Positions 9,426-18,253 of a stretch of 38,011 nt of DNA are shown here, piece by piece. Position numbers and translations under genes: made by a program. This DNA comes from Caldilineaceae bacterium SB0662_bin_25 (GTDB taxonomy: Bacteria > Chloroflexota > Anaerolineae > Caldilineales > Caldilineaceae), in NCBI GenBank assembly GCA_009840225.1, contig VXOE01000214.1, forward strand, positions 1-38,011. The letters are read 5' to 3'. Under the pieces are notes generated by a model. The model was given only the letters and a program-made list of their open reading frames with translations, ran no database searches and was not told where the DNA came from. Every line of letters begins with the position of its first letter. Position 1 is the stretch's first letter.

Positions 9426-9448
9426 GCGGCCGGTGGATGTTCGGCCGC
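9426..9448. terminator. Hairpin between convergent genes
   Basis: GCGGCCG (9426-9432) and CGGCCGC (9442-9448) form a perfect 7-bp GC stem with a 9-base loop in the 44-bp convergent gap between the uridylyltransferase and the FemAB gene. There is no T-run on either side, so this may be a two-way, possibly factor-assisted, stop. Confidence 0.4.
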
Positions 9449-9458
9449 CATCGGGCTG

Positions 9459-11681
9459 CTAGCGGTGCCGCTTGCGCATCTGTTCCAGTAGCAGCGACTT
9501 GCCCCTGTGATAACCGTGCCATAGCAGCGGGCTGGGCGACCAGTCCCACGCCCCCGTGTGCAGGGCCATACGGGCGGCAAAGCCCTCCTTGAAGCGCCAT
9601 ACGCCTTGGAGAGGATCGTCCGGATCGGCCGGGTTCGTCGGCGCACCCCACCAGTCATAGACCGTGCAGCCCTGCGCCCGGGCCCACTGCAGCGCCCGCC
9701 ACTGCAGCAGATAGTTGGGCATGTCGCGGCGGCGGCGTGCACTGCTGGCCCCGTTGAAATAGAGAGTTTGACGACCGTGACGGAGCAGGAACAGCCCGGC
9801 AACTGGCTGAGATTCCTGCGGGTGCTCGGCCAGCAACAGTGCTCCGCCGGTCAGGTTCCCCTCATCCTTCTGCATCTTCAGAAACATACGCCACAAGGCG
9901 TCGTAGTAGGCGAAGGGGCGGATCAGAAAACCATCGCGGGCGCTCGTTTCCTGATAGAGTCGATAGAATTCCGGCAGGTCTGCAACATCGCCGCAGCGGA
10001 CATTGATTCCCCGCCGATCAGCCAACCGGATATTATAGCGCCATTTGCTCTTGAACGCGGCCAGCAGTTCTTCATCGGACCGGGTGATGTCGGTGAAGCC
10101 GGTGTTCTTGAACTGGATCTGCTCCGGGCTGAAGCGCCAGTTGCGCTGGACCAGCAGTTGCTTCAGGCGGACCCCTTCACTATCCTCCTCGCCGACGTCA
10201 GGATCGATTTTCACCTGAAGGCAGCCCCGCCGCCGGCACAGATCTTCGATCTGCGCCAATACCAGTGCAGCTGCTTCGTCGTCCGACCAGTCCAGCAGTG
10301 GGCCCTTGGGCACGTAAGCGACGCGCAAGGGCAGCCCTGCCGTAGGCTGCCGCGATAGCCACTGAAAGGCCCCCAAGGGGCGACCGCCGCGCAGCAGGCG
10401 CCAGCGCTCAACGCGCCAACCGCTGCCACCCTTGACGGCGCCCCACGACCAACTTTGGAGCACGTGGCTGCGGTCGGGCGGCAGCTGCGCCAACAGGTCT
10501 TCCCACGCTGAGGCCGTGACCACCGGCTCCATGGTTACCGCAGGGGAGGAAGGGGAGGAGGTCTTCCCTCGCTCCTCCTGCTTCTTTGCCGCGTGCAAGT
10601 TCCTGCCAGCCCGGTCCTTCGCCAGCAGTGCGCCCTGATAGAGATTGTAAATCTGTCGCCGCAAGGGGAGATCCCACGCGCCGACTGTGCGCTCAACTGC
10701 GCCGCCAAAACCCTGTTTAAATCGGAAGACGCCCCAGAGATCCCCGGCTGGCAGCGCATTCAGATTGACCGGCGCCTTCTCGGCGGATACGGTCTTGCGC
10801 CCTTCTTCCCAGAGTCCGGTAGCGACGGCGCCGATCTCGTCGGGGATACCCCAGAGATCATAGCGTGTGCAGCCGCGTTCCCTGGCCCAGCGCATGGCTT
10901 CCCATTGGAGCGCGTGATTGGGCATAAGGTTGCGATGGCGATTGTTGCTGGCCCCCCACAGGTAGCAGGCGGTCGAACCGACGGCAAAGACAGCAATGCT
11001 GGCCAGCGGTTCGCCCTCATATGAGGCCAGCAGGAAGGCGCCCCAGCGGGAGGCCAGCAGTTCGTATGCATCCCGATAGTAGGCGGCGCTGTGGACGGAA
11101 AAGCCGTCTCGCTTTCCCGTCTCTTCCATCAGTTGCTGGAACAGGGGCAGCTCATGCGCCTCCAGCTTGCGCACGCTGACGCCTTTGCGCGCGGCCAAGC
11201 GGATGTTGTAACGCCACTTGCTCTTCATCTGCGCCAGGATCGCATCGACGTCCGGCTGTAGATCGACGACAACGGTGCTGCGAGGCTGAATCGAATGGGG
11301 GCTGGGCTGGAAGCCGGCCGTACCAAGACGCTGGCGGTTTACTGCCGTGTCGAGAAGACCCGGTTCGATTTTCAGCGCGAACGCCCCCTCCTGCCGGGCA
11401 ACATCGCACATGCTCGCCACGACTGCTTCCGTCTGCGTCGCATCGGACCAGTCTACAAGCGGGCCTCTGGGGACGTAGGCCAGGACCTGACCCATGACTT
11501 TGCGAAAGAGGAGCAGTGCCCCGGCCTGCGCGGGGCCTTGGTCTGCGGACTGCGGCAGGTGAACGCGTCTGGCACTCCAGCCGAAGCGGCCTTTCAGGGT
11601 GGCCCATTCGTGCGTCTGCAAGAGATGGCCGGCGCTATGGTTGCTGACGAACTCATTCCATTCAACTGCTTGATCTGTCAC
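9459..11681 (-). CDS. Tandem FemAB-type peptidoglycan bridge aminoacyltransferase (double domain)
   Basis: A 740-residue protein made of two homologous FemAB/FemX-like units. FemAB enzymes transfer amino acids from aminoacyl-tRNA to the lysine/ornithine side chain of lipid II in the cytoplasm. Unit 1 (about residues 1-350) has LLQTHEWATLKG, AYVPRGPLVDWSD, KSKWRYNIRLA (about 152-162) and LWGIPDE. Unit 2 (about 390-740) repeats the order with VLQSWSWGAVKG, AYVPKGPLLDWSD, KSKWRYNIRLA (about 544-554), DWWGAPTNPAD and VWRFKEGF. The two motif sets are nearly identical, so they arose by duplication. I chose the GTG at 11681 after GGGGGAG because the FemAB domain begins there; an ATG at 11798 would add 39 Arg-rich residues but has a TATGAT box seven bases upstream and might be a leaderless start. 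Confidence 0.85.
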   Translation of the reverse strand: MTDQAVEWNEFVSNHSAGHLLQTHEWATLKGRFGWSARRVHLPQSADQGPAQAGALLLFRKVMGQVLAYVPRGPLVDWSDATQTEAVVASMCDVARQEGAFALKIEPGLLDTAVNRQRLGTAGFQPSPHSIQPRSTVVVDLQPDVDAILAQMKSKWRYNIRLAARKGVSVRKLEAHELPLFQQLMEETGKRDGFSVHSAAYYRDAYELLASRWGAFLLASYEGEPLASIAVFAVGSTACYLWGASNNRHRNLMPNHALQWEAMRWARERGCTRYDLWGIPDEIGAVATGLWEEGRKTVSAEKAPVNLNALPAGDLWGVFRFKQGFGGAVERTVGAWDLPLRRQIYNLYQGALLAKDRAGRNLHAAKKQEERGKTSSPSSPAVTMEPVVTASAWEDLLAQLPPDRSHVLQSWSWGAVKGGSGWRVERWRLLRGGRPLGAFQWLSRQPTAGLPLRVAYVPKGPLLDWSDDEAAALVLAQIEDLCRRRGCLQVKIDPDVGEEDSEGVRLKQLLVQRNWRFSPEQIQFKNTGFTDITRSDEELLAAFKSKWRYNIRLADRRGINVRCGDVADLPEFYRLYQETSARDGFLIRPFAYYDALWRMFLKMQKDEGNLTGGALLLAEHPQESQPVAGLFLLRHGRQTLYFNGASSARRRRDMPNYLLQWRALQWARAQGCTVYDWWGAPTNPADPDDPLQGVWRFKEGFAARMALHTGAWDWSPSPLLWHGYHRGKSLLLEQMRKRHR

Positions 11682-11910
11682 CGCTCCCCCTGTCACATCG
11701 CTGGCACATCCGGCCTGGAGACGTTGGCCCGGACGGCGCTCAACTTGCGACGGCTCCCCCCATCGTCCGATGAAGCCGCGCTGTGTTACCGGCGCCATCT
11801 GTCGATCATACCATACTGACCAGAACAGAATGGAAAGCCGGCGCCATTCATATTTCGCAGCCGCCTCGATGCGCCGAACAAACGGCCGTCAGAGTGAAAA
11901 CGGTCTAAAT

Positions 11911-11939
11911 TTGACACGGCCACGGCTCACTGCTATCGT
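11911..11939 (+). promoter_or_regulatory. Promoter candidate for modAB
   Basis: TTGACA (11911-11916), a 17-bp spacer and TATCGT (11934-11939), preceded by TGC at 11931-11933, giving a consensus -35 plus an extended -10. Transcription would start near 11946, leaving a leader of about 140 nt before the modA start. I could not fold this leader into a recognised riboswitch. Confidence 0.55.
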
Positions 11940-12084
11940 CAAATTCGTGTCATCTTTGTGGCTGCCTTCGACGAAAACTGCCCTCAGGCTGATTGTGGCG
12001 GCGTCCAGGAGATCTTGTGCGCTTGCCTTCAACACGGTAGTTCAGTGGGGAAGGAAGAGCGTATGGCAGAGGGATACGCATGCC

Positions 12085-12999
12085 TTGAATCGGGCACTGC
12101 GGCGTCCCTGTTTGCTCAACGCAGCGGCCGCGCTGATGCTGGGCAGTCTACTTCTGACCGGTTGCGGCGGGCCAGCTACGAGCAGCGCGCCGTCATCGGA
12201 AACAGTCGTAGTGACGGTATTCGCGGCCGCGTCCCTAACCGATGTCTTCCAAGAGGCAGCCGGTTCGTTCAGCCGCAGCAGCCACACAGGTAACGTTGAG
12301 TTCAACTTTGCCGGTTCCCAGCAGCTGGCCGGTCAGCTGCGCGAGGGGGCGCGAGCAGATGTTTTCGCCTCGGCTGACGAGATGCAGATGCAGGCGGCAG
12401 TTGACGCCGGACGGATTGAAATGAAAAGCGTGAAGACTTTCGCTTGCAATCGGCTGATGATCGGCTACGGCCTGGGGGTCACGGGAGGTTCGGACGCTGC
12501 GCCGGGTCTTGAATCTTTGCTGAAGCTGGCCCAGCCCGGTCATAAGATTGTTGTCGGCGCGGAGGCGGTGCCGATCGGGCAGTACACGCGGCAGTTTCTG
12601 GCCAATGCCGAGCAGGACGACCGTTTCGGGCCCGAATTTCGCGCCGGTTTCGAGGCCAACATCGTATCACAAGAACAGAATGTACGGGGCATTCTCAGCA
12701 AACTGCAGTTGGGCGAGGCCGATGCCGGCGTCGTCTACGCCAGCGACCTCGTTGGCAGTACAGAGTTGCAGAGCATGGAGATTCCAGCCCATCTCAACGT
12801 CTCAGCCGTCTATCCGATCGCTCTGACCCAGGACAGCAGGCAGCCGGAACAGGCCACAACCTTTGTCACCTTCCTGTTTTCTGAAGAAGGCACCGCTGTG
12901 TTGGAATCGCACGGCTTTTCGACAGGATGCAGGGGGGAAGGCTCGAGGCGGGGCATAGACGTTGCGGCAGCTGAGGCATCGGACCATGCGAACGACTGA
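12085..12999 (+). CDS. modA: Molybdate ABC transporter substrate-binding lipoprotein ModA
   Basis: The periplasmic/extracytoplasmic molybdate (or tungstate) binder. The frame encodes VTVFAAASLTDVFQEAAGSF just after the signal, the canonical ModA opening, then FNFAGSQQLAGQL, ADVFASADEMQMQ and GEADAGVVYASDL. I place the start at TTG 12085: it yields a textbook lipoprotein signal of six residues, a hydrophobic core and lipobox LLTGC with Cys27, giving 304 residues. The upstream part of the open frame has no export features. A stronger Shine-Dalgarno (GGAAGGA) precedes an ATG at 12063, but that ATG is in the wrong frame, so an N-terminal indel is possible. The C-terminus runs about 25 residues past the family end and overlaps modB. 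Confidence 0.88.
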   Translation: MNRALRRPCLLNAAAALMLGSLLLTGCGGPATSSAPSSETVVVTVFAAASLTDVFQEAAGSFSRSSHTGNVEFNFAGSQQLAGQLREGARADVFASADEMQMQAAVDAGRIEMKSVKTFACNRLMIGYGLGVTGGSDAAPGLESLLKLAQPGHKIVVGAEAVPIGQYTRQFLANAEQDDRFGPEFRAGFEANIVSQEQNVRGILSKLQLGEADAGVVYASDLVGSTELQSMEIPAHLNVSAVYPIALTQDSRQPEQATTFVTFLFSEEGTAVLESHGFSTGCRGEGSRRGIDVAAAEASDHAND

Positions 13000-13840
13000 A
13001 GCCGCCGAGGCGATGCGCATCTCCGTCGACCGGGCGCGGGACGACCAGCGCTCCTCCGGGCGCCTGTCGCGACCGGGCATGGCTCTCTTCTGGTCAGCGG
13101 TGCCCATGATCCTGTTTCTGACCCTCCCGCTGCTGGCACTGATCTGGCGCACAGAGTTGACCGACATCGGCACGCACCTGGCCCAGCCTGTGGCTCGCCG
13201 GGCTATCGTGCTGAGCCTGTGGACATCTGCCTCAGCGACGCTATTGACGATCGTTCTGGGCACACCTCTGGCCGTGCTGATGACCCGGCGGCGTTTTCGG
13301 GGTCGCCGGGCGCTGGACACGCTGATCGATCTGCCCACCGTCCTGCCCCCTGCCGTTGCCGGACTGGCCCTGCTGATGGCTTTTGGCCGCCGGGGGATGT
13401 TGGGGCAGGGGCTGTCGGTGGCGGGAATAGAGATCGCCTTTACTTCGCTGGCGGTTATTCTTGCACAGCTTTTTGTCGCTTCGCCCTACTACATTCGCGC
13501 GGCGATCGGCGGTCTCAGTCGCAGCGCGGTTGCGCTGGAAGAGGCTGCGGCACTGGACGGGGCGGACGGACGGCAGATCTTCCGCTTTGTGACGGTCCCT
13601 CTCGCCCGCGCCTCCCTGCTGGGCGGGCTGGTTATGACGTGGGCGAGGGCTCTGGGTGATTTCGGCGCTACGATCCTTTTCGCCGGCAACTACCCCGGGC
13701 GCACGCAGACGATGCCCCTTGCCATCTATATTGGCTTTGAATTGGATCTCGACGTGGCTTTGGCCTTGTCGGTTGTTCTCATGGCGACCGCGTTCGCCAT
13801 TCTCCTGCTTGTGAAGTGGCTTCTGGGACGAACCGGATAA
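12986..13840 (+). CDS. modB: Molybdate ABC transporter permease ModB
   Basis: The 284-residue membrane channel subunit of a molybdate importer. Hydrophobic segments run from about residue 30 to the end. The cytoplasmic EAA loop that docks the ATPase is visible as EEAAALDGADGRQIF followed by FVTVPLA, with LPTVLPPAVAGLAL (ModB-typical) upstream and ALGDFGATILFAGNYPG near the end. The ATG at 12986 overlaps the last codons of modA by 14 bases, so the two are translationally coupled. No ModC ATPase follows: the next gene is ftcD, 132 bp away. The partner ATPase must be encoded elsewhere or borrowed. Confidence 0.93.
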   Translation: MRTTEAAEAMRISVDRARDDQRSSGRLSRPGMALFWSAVPMILFLTLPLLALIWRTELTDIGTHLAQPVARRAIVLSLWTSASATLLTIVLGTPLAVLMTRRRFRGRRALDTLIDLPTVLPPAVAGLALLMAFGRRGMLGQGLSVAGIEIAFTSLAVILAQLFVASPYYIRAAIGGLSRSAVALEEAAALDGADGRQIFRFVTVPLARASLLGGLVMTWARALGDFGATILFAGNYPGRTQTMPLAIYIGFELDLDVALALSVVLMATAFAILLLVKWLLGRTG

Positions 13841-13972
13841 TTCAGGTCCGGATTTTCACCGTCCAGTCCTCAATTCCGCATTTTGTGGTTCTGACCTGCG
13901 ACCGGGACAGGAAAGGTTGTTAAGCCTGCCTTGCTCTGCTCGCACCACGACTGTTTCTCAACCCGTCATCAG

Positions 13973-14935
13973 ATGGATCACAGTTCTGACGATATCCCAA
14001 TCATCGAAGCGGTTCCCAACTTTTCGGAGGGCCGCCGTACCGATGTCATCGACGATCTGGCGGTAGCAGTCCAGAGGTTCGGCGCCCGGCTACTCGATCG
14101 CACCAGCGATGCAGACCACAATCGCACCGTTCTCACAGTTGCGGGCCCGCCGGAACCGGTTTTGCAGGGACTGTTCAACGCGGTCGGGGTGGCTGTCGCC
14201 CGCATTGACCTCAGGGGGCATCGGGGCGTCCATCCCAGACTGGGCGCGGCCGATGTGGTCCCGCTTGTGCCGATTCGCAACTCTCAACTTGGGGACTGCG
14301 CTCTCCTGGCCCGGCAACTAGGTCGTCGGATCGGAGAAGAGTTGGATGTGCCGGTCTACCTCTATGGCGAGGCGGCCACCAGACCTGAACGCCGCAGTCT
14401 GGCCGACGTCCGGCGGGGGGAATATGAGGCCCTCGTCAAGGACATTCACAATCCACGGCGTGAACCTGATTTCGGCCCTGCAAAGGTGGGGCCGGCGGGC
14501 GCGGTTGTCGTCGGGGCCAGGCCTATCCTCATCGCCTTCAACGTTTTCCTGCGCACAGCCGATGTAGGCGTCGCCCGAACAATCGCCCACCAGATCCGCG
14601 AGCGCGACGGCGGGCTGCCGGCGGTCCGAGCCCTGGGCCTCCTTGTCGATGGGCGGGCTCAGGTCAGCATGAATCTGGTCGATTATCGCGCCACATCCCC
14701 GCGGGTGGCCGTAGAAGCCATTCGCCGCCAGGCCGCCCGCCACGCCGTCGAGCTCGACCGCAGCGAACTGATCGGCCTCATTCCCCAGGGTGCCCTGCCA
14801 GGATACGAAAGACAGGACATGGACAGTGCAGGGGAGTCTCTTTCGGCCGGCGCTTTGGCGGCCGCAGCCGATGCACTCCTGCTGCCGGACCTGACGGCAG
14901 ACCGCGTGCTGGAAGTTGCGCTACGACGCATGTAG
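13973..14935 (+). CDS. ftcD: Glutamate formimidoyltransferase
   Basis: A 320-residue single-function formiminotransferase. It moves the formimino group from N-formimino-L-glutamate (a histidine breakdown product) to tetrahydrofolate. Diagnostic motifs are PNFSEGRR (residues 15-22), RTSDADHNRTVLT (about 43-55) and HRGVHPRLGAADVVPLVP (about 83-100), which carries the histidine used in catalysis. FNVFLRTADVGVARTIA and the RALGLLVDGRAQVSMNL segment belong to the C-terminal subdomain. The ATG at 13973 was chosen because the upstream extension (from 13931) lacks family similarity. The cyclodeaminase domain of the vertebrate enzyme is absent, and no other histidine-degradation gene is nearby, so it stands alone. 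Confidence 0.93.
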   Translation: MDHSSDDIPIIEAVPNFSEGRRTDVIDDLAVAVQRFGARLLDRTSDADHNRTVLTVAGPPEPVLQGLFNAVGVAVARIDLRGHRGVHPRLGAADVVPLVPIRNSQLGDCALLARQLGRRIGEELDVPVYLYGEAATRPERRSLADVRRGEYEALVKDIHNPRREPDFGPAKVGPAGAVVVGARPILIAFNVFLRTADVGVARTIAHQIRERDGGLPAVRALGLLVDGRAQVSMNLVDYRATSPRVAVEAIRRQAARHAVELDRSELIGLIPQGALPGYERQDMDSAGESLSAGALAAAADALLLPDLTADRVLEVALRRM

Positions 14936-15345
14936 GTGGGAGAGGGTGTGACGGCTTTCTGATCGCTCAATCTTGAACAGGGAATGACACAGCCGGCAGC
15001 ACGAACATGGATGGTAAACACCTTTGGCGTCATATTCACTTTTGCCGTCAGCCAGTCGGATCCGAGACGGCCGCCGATATACAGTGAACCAAGGGGGTAG
15101 TTCAGACAAACGCTTTGGCTTAAGCAGCATGCCGTGCTAGAATCAGACGCACTTGGAGCAGACGGTTCCGGCTGTGAGATCTGCAATCTGCCTGACTTTT
15201 TTGATTGCCTGTTCTGCACTGTGCGACAGCTGATCATCCCTATGCGATCACACTGATCACAGCCCTTTTTTCGCTCACATATGCCGCCCGCGGCCCCTTT
15301 CAACCGTTTGGAGAGTTGAGCAGCGGGTGAACAGCAACTCAGATA
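14936..15345. other. 410-bp intergenic region upstream of the glycosyltransferase
   Basis: No coding potential seen in either strand beyond antisense shadows of the neighbours. It holds one good promoter candidate (15115-15143). An inverted repeat GCAATC/GATTGC flanks a TTTTTT run near 15190-15211, which may be a weak hairpin. If the promoter is used, the mRNA has a leader of about 195 nt. Confidence 0.5.
15115..15143 (+). promoter_or_regulatory. Promoter candidate for the polysaccharide genes
   Basis: TTGGCT (15115-15120), exactly 17 bp, then TAGAAT (15138-15143). The spacing and -10 fit a sigma70-type promoter, with start near 15150. It would drive the GT2 gene and probably the glycosylphosphotransferase behind it. 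Confidence 0.5.
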
Positions 15346-16365
15346 ATGCAGTCTCCTCGCCACGTCGTCTGGTCAGAATGGATTGAGAGCAGCGGCTCGC
15401 AGTCAACGCTGCCAACGAGTGGGATGCCCTCCGGGTCCATTCCGTCTGCGGGGGGAATCGACCTCGCGATAGTCATTGTCAACTACAACGCCAGCGCTCT
15501 CCTGTCCGGTTGCCTTACATCGATGTTCGCCTCTGCCGGTGATTTTTCCTACACGGTCTGTGTTGTTGACAACGGCAGCAGTGACGACAGTGTCGCCATG
15601 ATGAGCGACCGCTTCCCACAGGCAGGCCTGATCGTTTCGGAAACCAATCTCGGCTTCAGCGCAGGCAACAACCTGGCTTTACGCCAACTCGGCCTCTCTG
15701 ACCGCCAACCGCAGCACAACGGGCCTCTTCCGCGCTACACTCTCCTTCTTAACAATGACACTGTCTTGCCGGCGAACGCACTGGCCGACATGATACAGTT
15801 CATGGACGAGCGGCCCGACCTTGGGGTAGCCGGTCCGCGAGTGCGGCGGCCGGACGGAACGCTCGATCTGGCCTGCCGGCGCAGCTTTCCCACGCCCTGG
15901 GTGAGTTTCTGCCGCATGACCCGTCTGAGCCGGCTTTTTCCGCAAAGCAAGCGATTCAACGCCTATAATCTGAGTTACCTGCCGGAGGATGCGGTGCATC
16001 CGGTGGATTCGGTCGTGGGCGCATATATGCAGGTGCGCACGCAGGCGATTGTAGAGGTCGGGCTGTTGGACGAGGCCTACTTCATGTACGGCGAAGACCT
16101 TGATTGGGCAAAGCGCATCAAGAGCGCGGGCTGGGAAGTATGGTACAACGGCGAGGTCGAGATCACGCATGTCAAAGAGGCCTCCAGCCGCAGGAGCCGC
16201 AAGGCCCGCCGCGCCTTCTATGAAGCGATGTGGATCTTCTATCGCAAACACTACCGGGCCAACAGTTCATGGGTGCTGGACAAACTTATCTGGCTCAGTA
16301 TTGCTCTGATTGGCGGCGTTGACATTGCCATCCGGCTTTGGAAACTGCGACAGGAGCGGATTTAG
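15346..16365 (+). CDS. Family 2 glycosyltransferase
   Basis: A 339-residue inverting GT2 enzyme of the GT-A fold, of the rhamnosyltransferase-like group. Motifs are AIVIVNYNAS (about 41-50), VVDNGSSDDS (about 73-82), LGFSAGNNLALRQLG (a nucleotide-sugar pocket segment) and the metal-binding-type LLLNNDT (about 128-134). YFMYGEDLDWAKRIKSAGW contains the conserved ED acceptor-site pair. A C-terminal hydrophobic stretch (LIWLSIALIGGVDIAI) may anchor it at the membrane. The first ~36 residues are not part of the domain, so a start at ATG 15424 is possible. It probably adds a sugar to a polyprenyl-linked intermediate made by the next gene; sugar and acceptor are unknown. Confidence 0.9.
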   Translation: MQSPRHVVWSEWIESSGSQSTLPTSGMPSGSIPSAGGIDLAIVIVNYNASALLSGCLTSMFASAGDFSYTVCVVDNGSSDDSVAMMSDRFPQAGLIVSETNLGFSAGNNLALRQLGLSDRQPQHNGPLPRYTLLLNNDTVLPANALADMIQFMDERPDLGVAGPRVRRPDGTLDLACRRSFPTPWVSFCRMTRLSRLFPQSKRFNAYNLSYLPEDAVHPVDSVVGAYMQVRTQAIVEVGLLDEAYFMYGEDLDWAKRIKSAGWEVWYNGEVEITHVKEASSRRSRKARRAFYEAMWIFYRKHYRANSSWVLDKLIWLSIALIGGVDIAIRLWKLRQERI

Positions 16366-16370
16366 CAGAG

Positions 16371-16389
16371 TTTCGCGTTATGAGCGAAA
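16371..16389 (+). terminator. Weak hairpin after the GT2 gene
   Basis: TTTCGC (16371-16376) pairs with GCGAAA (16384-16389) around a 7-base loop, starting five bases after the stop codon. No T-run follows, so it is more likely a stabilising or pausing hairpin than a full terminator. Confidence 0.25.
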
Positions 16390-16473
16390 TCGAAGACCGG
16401 TCCGCCAAGAATTCGTGAAGTCAGTTGTGGAAAGCTACTTGCCGCCCACGGATGGTCTAAAGCAATAGGCACG

Positions 16474-18048
16474 ATGTGGAAGTCACCGGTTCGGCCGACA
16501 TCAGAACTTGACGAGGAGGCTGCGACAGAATCGCGGCCATCCGCGACTGCGGAAGAGGTGGCTGCGTTCGAGGAGGGCGTATTCTCCAGTCCAAACGGGA
16601 GGTACTCGGCCCTGCGCGCCCAGCGGCCGGGCGTGCCAAAGCGCGCCCAGCTTGTTTTCGCGCTCTCGCTGGCAATTGTGGATTTGGGGTGCACGTGGCT
16701 TGCATTCTTTCTGGCCCACCGGCTCACCGAGATGAACCTGACGCCGCGTCTGATGGAGTTGCAGCCGGATATCATTGTCGGTCCATTTCTGGAATTTCTG
16801 CCATTGCCGGTGACGCAGTCACTGGTGCTGCTGTCGCTCTTCTCTTCGCAGCGCATGTACCAGCGCCGCCGGCCGCTCGGTCAGCTGGATGAGATTTTCC
16901 GCACCGCAAAACTTACGACACTCTGCACGCTTTTGACCGTCGCTCTGGTGAGCCTTTTTCTGCGGGATTTCGTTTACCACCGCACGTTCCTGGGCTATGC
17001 CTGGTTGCTCAACATCATCATCTTGACAGTTGGCCGGACGTTGCATGCGCAAATACAGTGGAATGCCCAGGCCAGAGGAATCGGCGGGGACCGGGTCCTG
17101 CTCATCGGCGGCGGCGACTCCGGGCGCATGATCCTGCAGAGGATACAGGCCAATCCAAAACTGGGCTTTCAGGTAATCGGGATCGTAGATAACAGCAGTA
17201 CACGTTCCATTCTGAATGTGCCGATTCTGGGCGGCGTCGCCGACATCCCCAGAATTATCGACGAATTTGCAGTCGACGAAGTGATCATCGCCCTGCCGGA
17301 AAGTACGCACCAGGAACTGATCGGCATCATCAGCCTATGTGAGCGCGAAAAGGTCGGCATTCGCGTGCTGCCGGATGCGTTCGGGATTATGGCCAGTGAA
17401 GTGACGATTGGCTATCTCGGCGGGTTGCCTCTGGTCACAGTGCGCGACGTGGCCCTCCAGGGTTGGAGACTGACACTGAAGCGCGGGATGGATCTGGTGG
17501 GAAGCGCCCTCGGCCTGGTCGTACTCAGCCCGTTCCTGATGCTGGTGGCGCTTTTGATTAAGCTGGACAGCCCCGGGCCGGTCTTCTACACACATGAACG
17601 GATGGGCTTGGATGCCAAATCGTTCAAGATACTGAAGTTCCGCTCGATGCGCGAGGACGCTGAAGAATCCGGGCCAGGCTGGACGGTCGAGAACGATCCC
17701 AGGCGCACCAAACTGGGCGCTTTCATCCGTCGCGCCAATATCGATGAACTGCCGCAGTTAATCAATGTTCTCTTTGGCGAGATGAGTCTGGTCGGACCGC
17801 GCCCGGAACGACCGGTCTACGTGGAGCAGTTCCGGCAGATGATTCCACGCTATATGGACCGCCACCGTGAAAAGGCCGGGATGACCGGTTGGGCGGCGGT
17901 AAACGGGATGCGGGGCGACACGTCGATCGAGGAGCGTACAAAGTACGATCTCTGGTATATCGAAAACTGGTCACTGGCCCTGGACATCAAGATTATTATT
18001 CGCACACTAGGCCAGTGGCTACTCGGGACAAACAAAAACGCCTACTGA
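16474..18048 (+). CDS. Polyprenyl glycosylphosphotransferase (surface polysaccharide initiation)
   Basis: A 524-residue membrane enzyme that transfers a sugar-1-phosphate from a UDP-sugar to undecaprenyl phosphate to start exopolysaccharide or O-antigen synthesis. Four N-terminal TM segments (about 65-195) lead into a CoA-binding-like Rossmann domain ([14 protein letters not shown], about 208-221). A second TM helix ([17 protein letters not shown]) precedes the catalytic bacterial sugar transferase domain with [19 protein letters not shown] (about 388-393), [15 protein letters not shown] and [10 protein letters not shown]. The layout is that of WbaP/EpsE-type proteins. It lies 108 bp after the GT2 gene on the same strand. 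Whether glucose or galactose is transferred cannot be told; a UDP-glucose supplier is encoded at 7990. Confidence 0.93.
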   Translation: MWKSPVRPTSELDEEAATESRPSATAEEVAAFEEGVFSSPNGRYSALRAQRPGVPKRAQLVFALSLAIVDLGCTWLAFFLAHRLTEMNLTPRLMELQPDIIVGPFLEFLPLPVTQSLVLLSLFSSQRMYQRRRPLGQLDEIFRTAKLTTLCTLLTVALVSLFLRDFVYHRTFLGYAWLLNIIILTVGRTLHAQIQWNAQARGIGGDRVLLIGGGDSGRMILQRIQANPKLGFQVIGIVDNSSTRSILNVPILGGVADIPRIIDEFAVDEVIIALPESTHQELIGIISLCEREKVGIRVLPDAFGIMASEVTIGYLGGLPLVTVRDVALQGWRLTLKRGMDLVGSALGLVVLSPFLMLVALLIKLDSPGPVFYTHERMGLDAKSFKILKFRSMREDAEESGPGWTVENDPRRTKLGAFIRRANIDELPQLINVLFGEMSLVGPRPERPVYVEQFRQMIPRYMDRHREKAGMTGWAAVNGMRGDTSIEERTKYDLWYIENWSLALDIKIIIRTLGQWLLGTNKNAY

Positions 18049-18063
18049 TCTAACGCAAATTCC

Positions 18064-18093
18064 TTGACAACCCTCTGCCCGGTTTGTTACACT
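18064..18093 (+). promoter_or_regulatory. Promoter of hrcA-grpE
   Basis: TTGACA (18064-18069), an 18-bp spacer and TACACT (18088-18093). The predicted start near 18100 lies at the edge of the CIRCE operator, as expected for HrcA-repressed heat-shock promoters. Confidence 0.75.
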
Positions 18094-18103
18094 TCTTACT
18101 TGG

Positions 18104-18130
18104 TTAGCACTCCCATCACAAGAGTGCTAA
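18104..18130 (+). promoter_or_regulatory. CIRCE operator (HrcA binding site)
   Basis: TTAGCACTC (18104-18112), nine bases, GAGTGCTAA (18122-18130): a perfect match to the consensus CIRCE inverted repeat. Known role: HrcA binds it and blocks transcription until heat stress. Here it controls its own repressor gene, giving autoregulation. Confidence 0.97.
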
Positions 18131-18253
18131 GGGCAATTTTCAAACGTCTGATTGCTGCCAACTGTTCGACCGTTCGACTCTCGCTCCCTCGACCGCGCAT
18201 TCGGCGCGCGGGAGGGAAGAGAGAGAGGCGGCAATCCTATCTGCCAGCAGGCT

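Noticed and set aside
11946-12084. Molybdenum-cofactor riboswitch in the modA leader
   Set aside because: The leader is long enough but I could not recognise the conserved elements by eye; a covariance-model search would settle it.
12063-12293. 77-codon frame after a strong Shine-Dalgarno in the modA start
   Set aside because: No family resemblance and it overlaps the ModA signal; kept only as a start-site finding.
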